Shown in pieces: positions 1 to 5,481 of a DNA stretch of 8,464 bases; within the stretch, counting starts at the first letter, position 1, and each line of letters opens with the position of its first letter. The notes under the pieces were generated by a model. It was not told the DNA's origin and did no database searches. It was given only the letters and a program-made list of their open reading frames with translations. Source of the stretch: Syntrophomonadaceae bacterium (lineage in GTDB: Bacteria > Bacillota_D > Dethiobacteria > DTU022); the NCBI GenBank assembly GCA_003551865.1, contig PUNU01000280.1, forward strand, positions 1-8,464. Reading direction: 5' to 3'. Both the position numbers and the translations under genes were made by a program.

Positions 1-924
1 AGACCTTCTTGGTTCACCCTTTTGCTTTTTGCACAGGGCAACACCCAGGTCCACCAAAACTTCCGGGTCATCTTTGTCGGCATGTTTCGACAATACATCA
101 ATGGCCTTTTGCCATTCTCCCAGGGTCATAGCCAGTCTGGCAATTTGGCAGGCCAATTTGGGGTTATCCGGATCATGCTCCATGACAATTTCCAGCGATC
201 TGATTTTGTCCCGCATCTGTTCCTCGTTCATGTAGGCACCGTAGCTCGATGCGTAAGCACTTAAGCCCTCTTTGAGCCGCGAGAAGGTTTTATCCACACT
301 TTCCAGCATGGCCGCCACTCCTGCAAATTCCCTTTCAAATTTTGCAGGCACCTTAAAAGGACTTTTATAAACCAGCTGGTGGCCCACATCAGCCCAGGCA
401 TGCTCCAGTATGGTCCTGACCTGGATTTCCGCCCGGCGGTTGGGAAAGTTCTTGTCATCGTAAAGTTCGGGAGGCACTTCGACATCCACATCTTCGGTGG
501 GGAAAACCCCGGGCTTGAAACTGACAATATAGTGAATTGAACGGTAGCCAAATTCGGTTGGCTTAAGCCGCTGGCTTACATCTATTGAATTCTCCCGGTC
601 GATCTCGAAATGCTTTTCAATAAAATCGGAAATATCGTTTACCTGTTCCACAGTATGGACAATGATTCTTCCGCCGCAAAGGTCGGTAAACTGGTTAACC
701 GGATCGTCACTCTTATCTTTTTTACGCTGGCACTTTTCGGCAAAATTGCTGATACCCTTGGGCCGGGTTTGCACAATGGCCAGGGGGGCATACTTCTTTG
801 CCGCTTTTTTTAGGATCTTTTCCATTACTTGCCCAAAGAGAACATACTTGGGGAAACGCTTTGTATATTCCTCGACCTGTAAACGGGTCCATTCTACACT
901 GCCAGTTTCTTCTCCCCCGGACAT
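1..924 (-). CDS. RelA/SpoT-domain nucleotide (alarmone-type) synthetase with TPR-like tail, partial at left edge
   Basis: Predicted pyrophosphokinase that would transfer pyrophosphate from ATP to a nucleotide, as (p)ppGpp synthetases do; acts in the cytoplasm. The frame is open for 308 codons and runs off the window. Synthetase motifs appear in order: R54-P-K56 with F61 and K64 (the RxK...SI..K region), QFTDLCGGRII at 79-88 with the Mg-binding-type Asp D81, GYRSIH at 126-131, and EIQVRT at 166-171 with the catalytic-type Glu E166, followed by HAWADVGHQLVYK. Residues about 245-308 look like TPR helices (DPDNPKLACQIARLAMTLGEWQKAI). There is no HD hydrolase domain before the synthetase, so it is not a full-length bifunctional Rel. 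The start is set by GGGAGGTGG (929-937), close before the ATG. It lies 111 bp after the RyR-channel gene on the same strand, so co-transcription is possible. The product (ppGpp, pApp or another nucleotide) cannot be told from sequence. Family assignment is firm; the role is inferred. Confidence 0.92.
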   Translation of the reverse strand, partial: MSGGEETGSVEWTRLQVEEYTKRFPKYVLFGQVMEKILKKAAKKYAPLAIVQTRPKGISNFAEKCQRKKDKSDDPVNQFTDLCGGRIIVHTVEQVNDISDFIEKHFEIDRENSIDVSQRLKPTEFGYRSIHYIVSFKPGVFPTEDVDVEVPPELYDDKNFPNRRAEIQVRTILEHAWADVGHQLVYKSPFKVPAKFEREFAGVAAMLESVDKTFSRLKEGLSAYASSYGAYMNEEQMRDKIRSLEIVMEHDPDNPKLACQIARLAMTLGEWQKAIDVLSKHADKDDPEVLVDLGVALCKKQKGEPRRS

Positions 925-928
925 AAAA

Positions 929-937
929 CCACCTCCC
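929..937 (-). promoter_or_regulatory. Strong ribosome binding site for the RelA/SpoT-domain gene
   Basis: The minus strand reads GGGAGGTGG ending four bases before the ATG at 924. The GGAGG core sits seven bases from the start codon. This fixes the start of the synthetase gene. Confidence 0.8.
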
Positions 938-973
938 GGTTTAATTTTCGTAAAATCCCGGCATTAAACAGTT

Positions 974-991
974 AGAGCTTTTACAAGCTCT
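974..991. other. Perfect 7-bp hairpin in the gap between the RyR-channel and RelA-like genes
   Basis: AGAGCTT and AAGCTCT form a perfect stem around a 4-base loop (981-984) in the 111-bp intergenic gap. No T-run follows on either strand, so a classical intrinsic terminator is unlikely. It may be an RNA processing or attenuation structure that sets a different level for the downstream synthetase, or chance. Confidence 0.4.
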
Positions 992-1035
992 GTATCAACC
1001 AACAGGCCCGGCCGCTGCCGAACAAACTCAACCCT

Positions 1036-2847
1036 TCAGGTTCTTCTGTATATTTGATACCCCACCCGGGCAAGGTACAAGGGCAGATTGCGGGCTGTAT
1101 TAATATTATATACCCTTGCTTCCTCGGGAAGTTTGTCCCAGGGAAGCAGGTAAGGGCTGGTTTTCTTTTTTAAATTTTTCGGATCGGGATGATATCTCCA
1201 ACCCTGGCGTTTCCTTTCATTAATCCAGCGCTCATGCTCCATCTTTGCCAGCTGTTCAAGTTCTTCCGGGCTGAACTCAAAGTGGGCCAGTTCCCAATCG
1301 GTCAAAGGTTGGAGTCCGCAGCCGACAGCCTTAAGCTTGTCTTCGATGCTGGCAGCTTGACTGCGGTTTGATTCCTTCAAAGATTCGGGCAGATCTTCCC
1401 AACCCACCACGGACGGGTTTTCTTCCACGGCAACCCCCTGCTCCCGCTGCTGCCATACATAGTCTTCATGAATAGCCCGGGCCAGGATTTCCTGGCTGCC
1501 TCCCAGCAGTGCATCCAGGCTGCAGGTTTTGTTGAGCAGGCTAAACACGTGGATTTGCCCAAAATCGAGAGTTTCGTGATCTTCTTTGAGCACGGAAGCC
1601 AGGCCGGCATCCCGACTCATGCGGACCACCAGCGGCACTTTGTATTCTTTGATTTTGTGATGCAGGGTAAGCGCCTTGACCAGGGCACTTGAATCATCAG
1701 CGAAACAAATATAAACTGCACTGAGATCACAGTTACCTCCGGCATCATAGAGGAAGTTGCCCTTTTCAAACCAAGGTGAATCGTCGCTCATCTGCCAGGA
1801 CTCTATCCGGCAGGCCTTGTCCAGGCGGGGATACTGCAGGCGTAAAAGTTCGAGCTTGCTCTCCGCTTCACTGTCAATCACTGCGATACGCAGGCGTCTA
1901 CTGCTGCTGCCATTTTTCAACCACCAGTTTCGCGCCGCCTGCACGAGCAGGCTTTTTCCCAACCTGCCGAGGCCGACAATCAGAAAGCGGGGGGAGCTGT
2001 CCTCCCGCCCGGCAGGCTCTGTAAAAGGTGGGTAAGCCTTTAAAATAAGCCGCGCTCCTCTTTCAAGGACATTAAAAAATTCCAACCTGTATAGATCGGT
2101 TTCGGTTGCGGCAAAGCACCAACCGCTGAGCAAGTTGCACAGCTCCAGATCGACGACATGTACATAAGCGGTAAGGGGCCCTCCCCTGCGGAGCAGGGCC
2201 AGGTCGCGTGCATGGAGGGCTATTTCGGCATTTGTCCCGTCATCGGCGCAAACAGCAAAAAGATAGCGGGCCCGGTGCAGCCTGGTTTTACGAAGCAGGC
2301 TTGCATCGGTGGCATCACCGGTTAAGACTACCGCACCCTGGTCGCAGATCTGGCTGATATTGGAATTATCTTCGGCTCCTTCGATTGCCACCACCCGGTA
2401 ACCATTATCCAGGAATTCTTTTGCGATCTGCATTCCCCTTTCACCGAGACCGCAAATCACAGCATGATTCCTGGCAAAGCGAATCATTAGCTGCTGCCAT
2501 TGCTCGCGAAAAACTGCGAGCAGGGCCTGGATAGCGGCATAGGCGGCCAGTATGGGCAGCAGGTAGCGGGCCATATTCAGCTGCCAGGGGACAAAACCTT
2601 CCACATCCCCCGACTGCATCACGATCAACTGCATGGCCCGGTAAAAAATATCCAGTATGGTACTTTCCTGCCCGGTAACCAGTGAATACCTGTAGAAACC
2701 GATATAGCCAAGTATTAGGGCAAAAGCCCAGGTCCCACCGATCAACGGCCATCTGACACTTAGCCAGAACGGATTAAGCCGCTTTCGCTTAAAAGCCCGC
2801 AGCCGCTTGCGCCAGTCTTTTTTCATTACATGGTTTTTTGCCCCCAT
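1036..2847 (-). CDS. Two-TM, double TrkA-N (RCK-like) membrane protein with C-terminal RyR domain
   Basis: A 603-residue, channel-like membrane protein. A very basic N-terminus (residues 10-24) precedes TM1 (about 30-52). A re-entrant-like stretch (65-84) and TM2 (about 93-113) follow. Two Rossmann/TrkA-N units come next, with GLGERG at 133-138 and GLGRLG at 292-297, both of the NAD(H)/nucleotide-binding GxGxxG type. The C-terminus (about 525-603) matches the ryanodine-receptor RyR domain: MEHERWINERKRQGW, then PYLLPWDKLPEEARVYN and a last helix ending YQIYRR. Two TMs plus a tandem RCK module resemble prokaryotic K+ channels, but no TVGYG selectivity filter is present; the equivalent stretch reads IVMQSGDVEG. 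Ion transport is therefore inferred, not shown. The first ATG has GGGAG six bases upstream; Met8 (position 2826) is an alternative start. The gene sits between the TIR and RelA-like genes on the same strand. A plausible role is a nucleotide-gated membrane effector or sensor. Confidence 0.87.
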   Translation of the reverse strand: MGAKNHVMKKDWRKRLRAFKRKRLNPFWLSVRWPLIGGTWAFALILGYIGFYRYSLVTGQESTILDIFYRAMQLIVMQSGDVEGFVPWQLNMARYLLPILAAYAAIQALLAVFREQWQQLMIRFARNHAVICGLGERGMQIAKEFLDNGYRVVAIEGAEDNSNISQICDQGAVVLTGDATDASLLRKTRLHRARYLFAVCADDGTNAEIALHARDLALLRRGGPLTAYVHVVDLELCNLLSGWCFAATETDLYRLEFFNVLERGARLILKAYPPFTEPAGREDSSPRFLIVGLGRLGKSLLVQAARNWWLKNGSSSRRLRIAVIDSEAESKLELLRLQYPRLDKACRIESWQMSDDSPWFEKGNFLYDAGGNCDLSAVYICFADDSSALVKALTLHHKIKEYKVPLVVRMSRDAGLASVLKEDHETLDFGQIHVFSLLNKTCSLDALLGGSQEILARAIHEDYVWQQREQGVAVEENPSVVGWEDLPESLKESNRSQAASIEDKLKAVGCGLQPLTDWELAHFEFSPEELEQLAKMEHERWINERKRQGWRYHPDPKNLKKKTSPYLLPWDKLPEEARVYNINTARNLPLYLARVGYQIYRRT

Positions 2848-2862
2848 CGCCCTCTCCCGGCC

Positions 2863-2891
2863 AGTATAATTTTATAGGGAATTATCATCAA
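2863..2891 (-). promoter_or_regulatory. Candidate sigma-A promoter directly upstream of the RyR-channel gene
   Basis: On the minus strand TTGATG (2891-2886), a 17-base spacer and TATACT (2868-2863) give a good -35/-10 pair. The -10 ends only 15 bases before the first ATG, so the transcript would have a leader of only about 9 bases and the GGGAG site would be at its very 5' end. If this promoter is used, Met8 at 2826 could be the true start. The spacing is good but the short leader lowers confidence. Confidence 0.4.
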
Positions 2892-3000
2892 TCCGCCCGT
2901 GTTAAGATTGCCATATATTTTTATATTATGAATAAATTTCGACGTGAATTAGATCAACCCTTTTTATTTGTTGCCAATTAACCTTTGGCCATTTTGCCTG

Positions 3001-3041
3001 TTGCGAACCGGGCGGTGTCGCGCCGGGATAAGAGGACGCAA
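3001..3041. other. Imperfect GC-rich hairpin in the gap between TIR and RyR-channel genes
   Basis: Inner arms CCGG(G)CG (3008-3014, one bulged G) and CGCCGG (3021-3026) pair. Outer arms TTGCG (3001-3005) and CGCAA (3037-3041) could extend the structure across an uneven internal loop. No T-tract follows on the minus strand, so it is a poor intrinsic terminator for the TIR gene. The rest of the 237-bp gap (2848-3084) is AT-rich, and apart from the candidate promoter at its left end I see no gene or RNA in it. Confidence 0.3.
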
Positions 3042-3084
3042 AAAACTTTTGGAGTCATATGCGGTTATGTGCGTAGATATTTAA

Positions 3085-4767
3085 TCACCTGGTAGCAGGT
3101 GCGGAAAATTCGCTGGTGTTGCCGTCAGGGTCGGTTGCGGTAGCGGTAATATTGGGCCCGCTTAAGGGATATGCTGCTGAAAATGAGAAGTTTCCGTTTT
3201 CATCTGCCTCCGCAGAGCCTTCATAGGTTTCCCCACCACTGCAGCTGCCGGTAAAGATCTCTATCGTGCATCCCGCAGTGGCTGTGCCCTTAACAGTTCC
3301 GCCTTCCAGGTCAAACTCAGTGATTTTGGGGGCGGGCAATTGAAGATTGCCTCCATCATCGAGTAAAATGGATTTATAGAAATTATCATATATACTATTA
3401 CGAGTTACTGTATTGCCAGTTGTTCCCCAGTCTTCCTCTATATTTCCGATCACCACAGCCCAGTAGTTAAAAGCTATGACATTACCCGGGCCAATAATGT
3501 TGTCGAAGGCTCCAAAGTCGACTATAAGGGCAAACTCATTTCCAAAGTGGTTGTAGGGATTGTTTCCGCTTGCATCTGTACCGATGAGGTTGCCAGTAAT
3601 GACATTATTGGAAGCTTCTTCAGTTATATCGATTCCCACATCGTTACCGCTCAACAGGTTTCCCTGGCCGATCGGGCCGGCCCCTACTGTGCGGTCACCG
3701 CCAATGATGTTATCCTGTGCTGAAGGGCCTATAAGCAAGATGCCGGCACCCATAAATTCGTCAAATAATCTGAAATTGACAATCTGCAGGCCCATAACCA
3801 CATTATCAGGCGATTCAATCCACAGGCCTTCCAAGAAGTTGTCTTTTTCTTTAGCGCGAGAGCCGTCCAAAATAACTCCCGCATTGCTGGCATCAATCGT
3901 AATGTTACCCTGGTAAATGGGAGGAAGGTTACTTTCCACGTAAATGGTGGCCGGATCATTGGGCGGGAAAACCCAGGGGTCGAAAGTGATGACATCGCCG
4001 GGCCTGGCTTCCTGTAAAGCCCGGCGCAGAGTGCCTTCTCCGCTGTCTTTTGTGCTCGTAACAATAATGTCCCCTTCTAGCGGGACAACATCATTAGCTT
4101 TAATCTCTTCAACTTTTTCAGCTTCTACCTCCTCAACTTTTTCGGCTTCTACCTCTTCAAACTCAGCTTCATCTTTGTCATCAGGCAGGACCCCTGAAAA
4201 ATAAAGAATACCAAAAAGCAGCAGTGCTGCGGCCAGTATTGAACCTATCACCAGGCCTTCTTTTTTCTCTCCGGCAGGAGGGATCCCGGTTTTGCCCACC
4301 TGCCCGGCAGGCTTAAGTGCGGCAGCAGCCCTGTCATATTCCGAGGTTGGCGGAAGCGCTTCTTTGTCGCCAAGGATGTACTTGACCGTCTCCACCAGGT
4401 TATAGATCTGCTTTTCTGTCGGCGGATTTATGGCATCAAGCCAGTGAGTATCGGAGAGGTAATACTCCATTACCCCGCTGGGAAGTATGTCATCTATTTT
4501 AAAGGGAACAACGATCGTTTCCGAATTTACGGCCAGGGTCAGCTCCTTGGCAACCTGCTTTGATTGGTTGGAGCTTTCAGTAAAGATCAGGACCATCACG
4601 CGGCTGGCTTTAATAGCCCTGGTTATAGACTCGACCCAGTTTTCTCCGGAGTGAATATCACGCGGCGCAATCCAGCACCTTATTTTAGCCGCCTCCAGGG
4701 CGGCACACGCGGCATCCGCTATCGCCTTGTCTTTAGAAGCATAGGATATAAAAACATCGTGCACCAT
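3085..4767 (-). CDS. TIR-domain membrane protein with predicted outside beta-helix and Ig-like region
   Basis: 560 residues with an unusual order of parts. Residues 3-133 are a TIR domain: HDVFISYASKD first strand, WIAPRDIHSGENW BB-loop region (32-44), and SNQSKQVAKELTLAV with E75 at the place of the catalytic Glu of NAD-cleaving TIRs. A proline/alanine linker with Lys-rich end (EKKEG, 167-171) precedes one TM segment (about 172-193). Then come an acidic, repeated linker (197-222), a parallel beta-helix-like region (about 231-475, many NxI/GN turns such as SNNVITGNLIGTD and NVIAFNYW), and an Ig-like end with TATATDPDGNTSEFS. Positive charge before and acid after the TM predicts TIR inside, solenoid outside. 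AGAGGAGGA (4772-4780) sets the start. It is first in the three-gene cluster and has its own strong promoter. Known TIR enzymes hydrolyse NAD or make cyclic-ADPR signals; here activity is inferred. It could instead be only a signalling adaptor. Confidence 0.9.
   Translation of the reverse strand: MVHDVFISYASKDKAIADAACAALEAAKIRCWIAPRDIHSGENWVESITRAIKASRVMVLIFTESSNQSKQVAKELTLAVNSETIVVPFKIDDILPSGVMEYYLSDTHWLDAINPPTEKQIYNLVETVKYILGDKEALPPTSEYDRAAAALKPAGQVGKTGIPPAGEKKEGLVIGSILAAALLLFGILYFSGVLPDDKDEAEFEEVEAEKVEEVEAEKVEEIKANDVVPLEGDIIVTSTKDSGEGTLRRALQEARPGDVITFDPWVFPPNDPATIYVESNLPPIYQGNITIDASNAGVILDGSRAKEKDNFLEGLWIESPDNVVMGLQIVNFRLFDEFMGAGILLIGPSAQDNIIGGDRTVGAGPIGQGNLLSGNDVGIDITEEASNNVITGNLIGTDASGNNPYNHFGNEFALIVDFGAFDNIIGPGNVIAFNYWAVVIGNIEEDWGTTGNTVTRNSIYDNFYKSILLDDGGNLQLPAPKITEFDLEGGTVKGTATAGCTIEIFTGSCSGGETYEGSAEADENGNFSFSAAYPLSGPNITATATDPDGNTSEFSAPATR
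4105..4160 (-). repeat. 24-bp in-frame tandem repeat coding an acidic EVEAEKVE linker
   Basis: Two 24-base units (4105-4128 and 4129-4152) differ at two positions, and the first eight bases of a third unit follow. They encode two copies of the octapeptide EVEAEKVE at residues 205-220 of the TIR protein, just outside the membrane. The charged repeat could be a helical spacer or stalk and may vary in copy number between strains. Confidence 0.75.
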
Positions 4768-4771
4768 GGGG

Positions 4772-4780
4772 TCCTCCTCT
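4772..4780 (-). promoter_or_regulatory. Ribosome binding site for the TIR gene
   Basis: The minus strand reads AGAGGAGGA with the GGAGG core five bases before the ATG at 4767. It supports this start, which also places the first TIR strand (HDVFISY) right at the N-terminus as usual for the family. Confidence 0.8.
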
Positions 4781-4889
4781 CAGCAGTTAAAAGGTGGCCG
4801 TGAAATCCTGTCTATAAAAATGGAATTTAAAAAATGTAAAAAGCCCTGGTGCAAAGTCGAGGATATTGGAAATTGTTTTTAGTTAAATG

Positions 4890-4919
4890 ATTATAGCAAT
4901 ATTCTGTATTGCATGTCAA
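4890..4919 (-). promoter_or_regulatory. Consensus extended -10 promoter of the TIR gene (cluster promoter)
   Basis: The minus strand has a perfect TTGACA (4919-4914), an 18-base spacer and a perfect TATAAT (4895-4890) preceded by TGC, the extended -10. The start of transcription would be near 4883, giving a leader of about 115 bases before the TIR start codon. Such a full-consensus promoter would be strong unless held down by a regulator. Confidence 0.8.
4896..4912. promoter_or_regulatory. Inverted repeat inside the promoter spacer, candidate operator
   Basis: GCAATA (4896-4901) and TATTGC (4907-4912) are perfect inverted arms around a 5-base centre. They fill nearly the whole interval between -35 and -10. 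A dimeric repressor bound here would block RNA polymerase; MerR-type regulators also bind between these boxes, though usually with a 19-20 base spacer. No regulator gene is visible nearby. Confidence 0.55.
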
Positions 4920-4925
4920 CCAGCC

Positions 4926-4955
4926 AAGTTTACTCGAAACCTACCTAAAGTTTAC
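4926..4955. repeat. 8-bp direct repeat, 22 bp apart, just upstream of the -35 box
   Basis: AAGTTTAC occurs at 4926-4933 and 4948-4955 (GTAAACTT on the minus strand). The copies are 22 bp apart, about two helical turns, and begin seven bases upstream of the -35 element. This is the placing expected for a class II activator site with direct-repeat half-sites, as for OmpR/PhoB-type regulators. The bound protein is unknown. Confidence 0.45.
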
Positions 4956-5022
4956 ACTACCTTCCCGGTCATGCCTACTCTGGCGGAAACAAATATTTTT
5001 TACTTTCTTGAAAATCCAAGTC

Positions 5023-5424
5023 CTAGCTGAGTTCCAGGTACGCTTCGAGCTGTTCTTTTACCGCTTTGCTAAGCGGGTATTCGCTGTATTTTGCGGGTTC
5101 AATCCAGGCATAATCTTCATGTTCTGGACTTAAAACCACGGTGCCGCCCGTATAATCGCAGAGAAAGGTGATACCCGTTACCCAGAACGGCTCCTTGTAA
5201 AAATGCCAGGTTTTAAAAGGCCTTCCCACCTTGATCTGCAGGCCTACTTCTTCTTCTACTTCTCTTTTTAAGGCCTCCAAAAGGTCTTCCCCGTAGTCCA
5301 GTTTGCCGCCCGGCAGCTCCCATAAGCCGGGGTCAAAACTGTCATTCAACGAACGCTGCAGCAAAAGTATTTTGCCTTCTTTGCTTATTACCGCTTTCCC
5401 GGATACGCCCAAAGGCTTTTCCAT
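5023..5424 (-). CDS. Nudix hydrolase (MutT-like)
   Basis: A 133-residue single-domain Nudix protein, normal length for small MutT-like enzymes that hydrolyse nucleoside diphosphates linked to another group and release a nucleotide. The full Nudix box GX5EX7REUXEEXGU is present: G40, E46, R54-E55-V56, E58-E59, G61-L62, so the metal-binding Glu residues are intact. WELPGG precedes the box as usual. GGGAGGAG (5431-5438) lies six bases before the ATG. It follows the CCA-type nucleotidyltransferase gene by 57 bp on the same strand, with a REP-like hairpin in the gap, and is probably co-transcribed with it. The substrate cannot be told; NTP or oxidised-nucleotide clean-up is a default guess. It lies next to the TIR/RyR/RelA-like cluster, but the cluster promoter separates it from that group. 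No clear terminator is visible after its stop. Confidence 0.94.
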   Translation of the reverse strand: MEKPLGVSGKAVISKEGKILLLQRSLNDSFDPGLWELPGGKLDYGEDLLEALKREVEEEVGLQIKVGRPFKTWHFYKEPFWVTGITFLCDYTGGTVVLSPEHEDYAWIEPAKYSEYPLSKAVKEQLEAYLELS

Positions 5425-5442
5425 GCTAAACTCCTCCCAATC

Positions 5443-5473
5443 ACAACACAGGGGGACGGTTCTTTTGTGTTGT
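5443..5473. repeat. REP-like hairpin copy 1 (between cca-type and Nudix genes)
   Basis: ACAACACA (5443-5450) and TGTGTTGT (5466-5473) form a perfect 8-bp stem around a 15-base loop holding GGGGACGGTTCT. The hairpin begins nine bases after the stop codon of the cca-type gene and ends five bases before the Nudix RBS. The plus strand continues with four more T's, so it could also act as a weak terminator against plus-strand transcripts. Confidence 0.85.
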
Positions 5474-5481
5474 TTTTCATC

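Noticed and set aside
261..551. 96-codon minus-strand open frame
   Set aside because: It overlaps the RelA/SpoT-domain gene in another frame; the synthetase motifs are in the long open frame from 924 to the edge.
974..991. Intrinsic terminator after the RyR-channel gene
   Set aside because: The stem is perfect but only 7 bp and lacks a following T-run on either strand, so it is listed only as a hairpin.
3085..3130. Cell-wall sorting signal (LPXTG) at the end of the TIR protein
   Set aside because: The C-terminus ends in an Ig-like strand (TSEFSAPATR) with no LPXTG, hydrophobic stretch or basic tail; anchoring is by the internal TM segment.
3560..3916. 118-codon open frame on the plus strand
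   Set aside because: It lies antisense within the beta-helix region of the TIR gene, has no RBS evidence or recognisable domain, and arises from the repetitive composition of the real gene.
5466..5478. Rho-independent terminator at the REP hairpin in the cca-Nudix gap
   Set aside because: The T-run follows on the plus strand, but the genes there are read from the minus strand; the AT-rich stem and 15-base loop also fit a REP element better.
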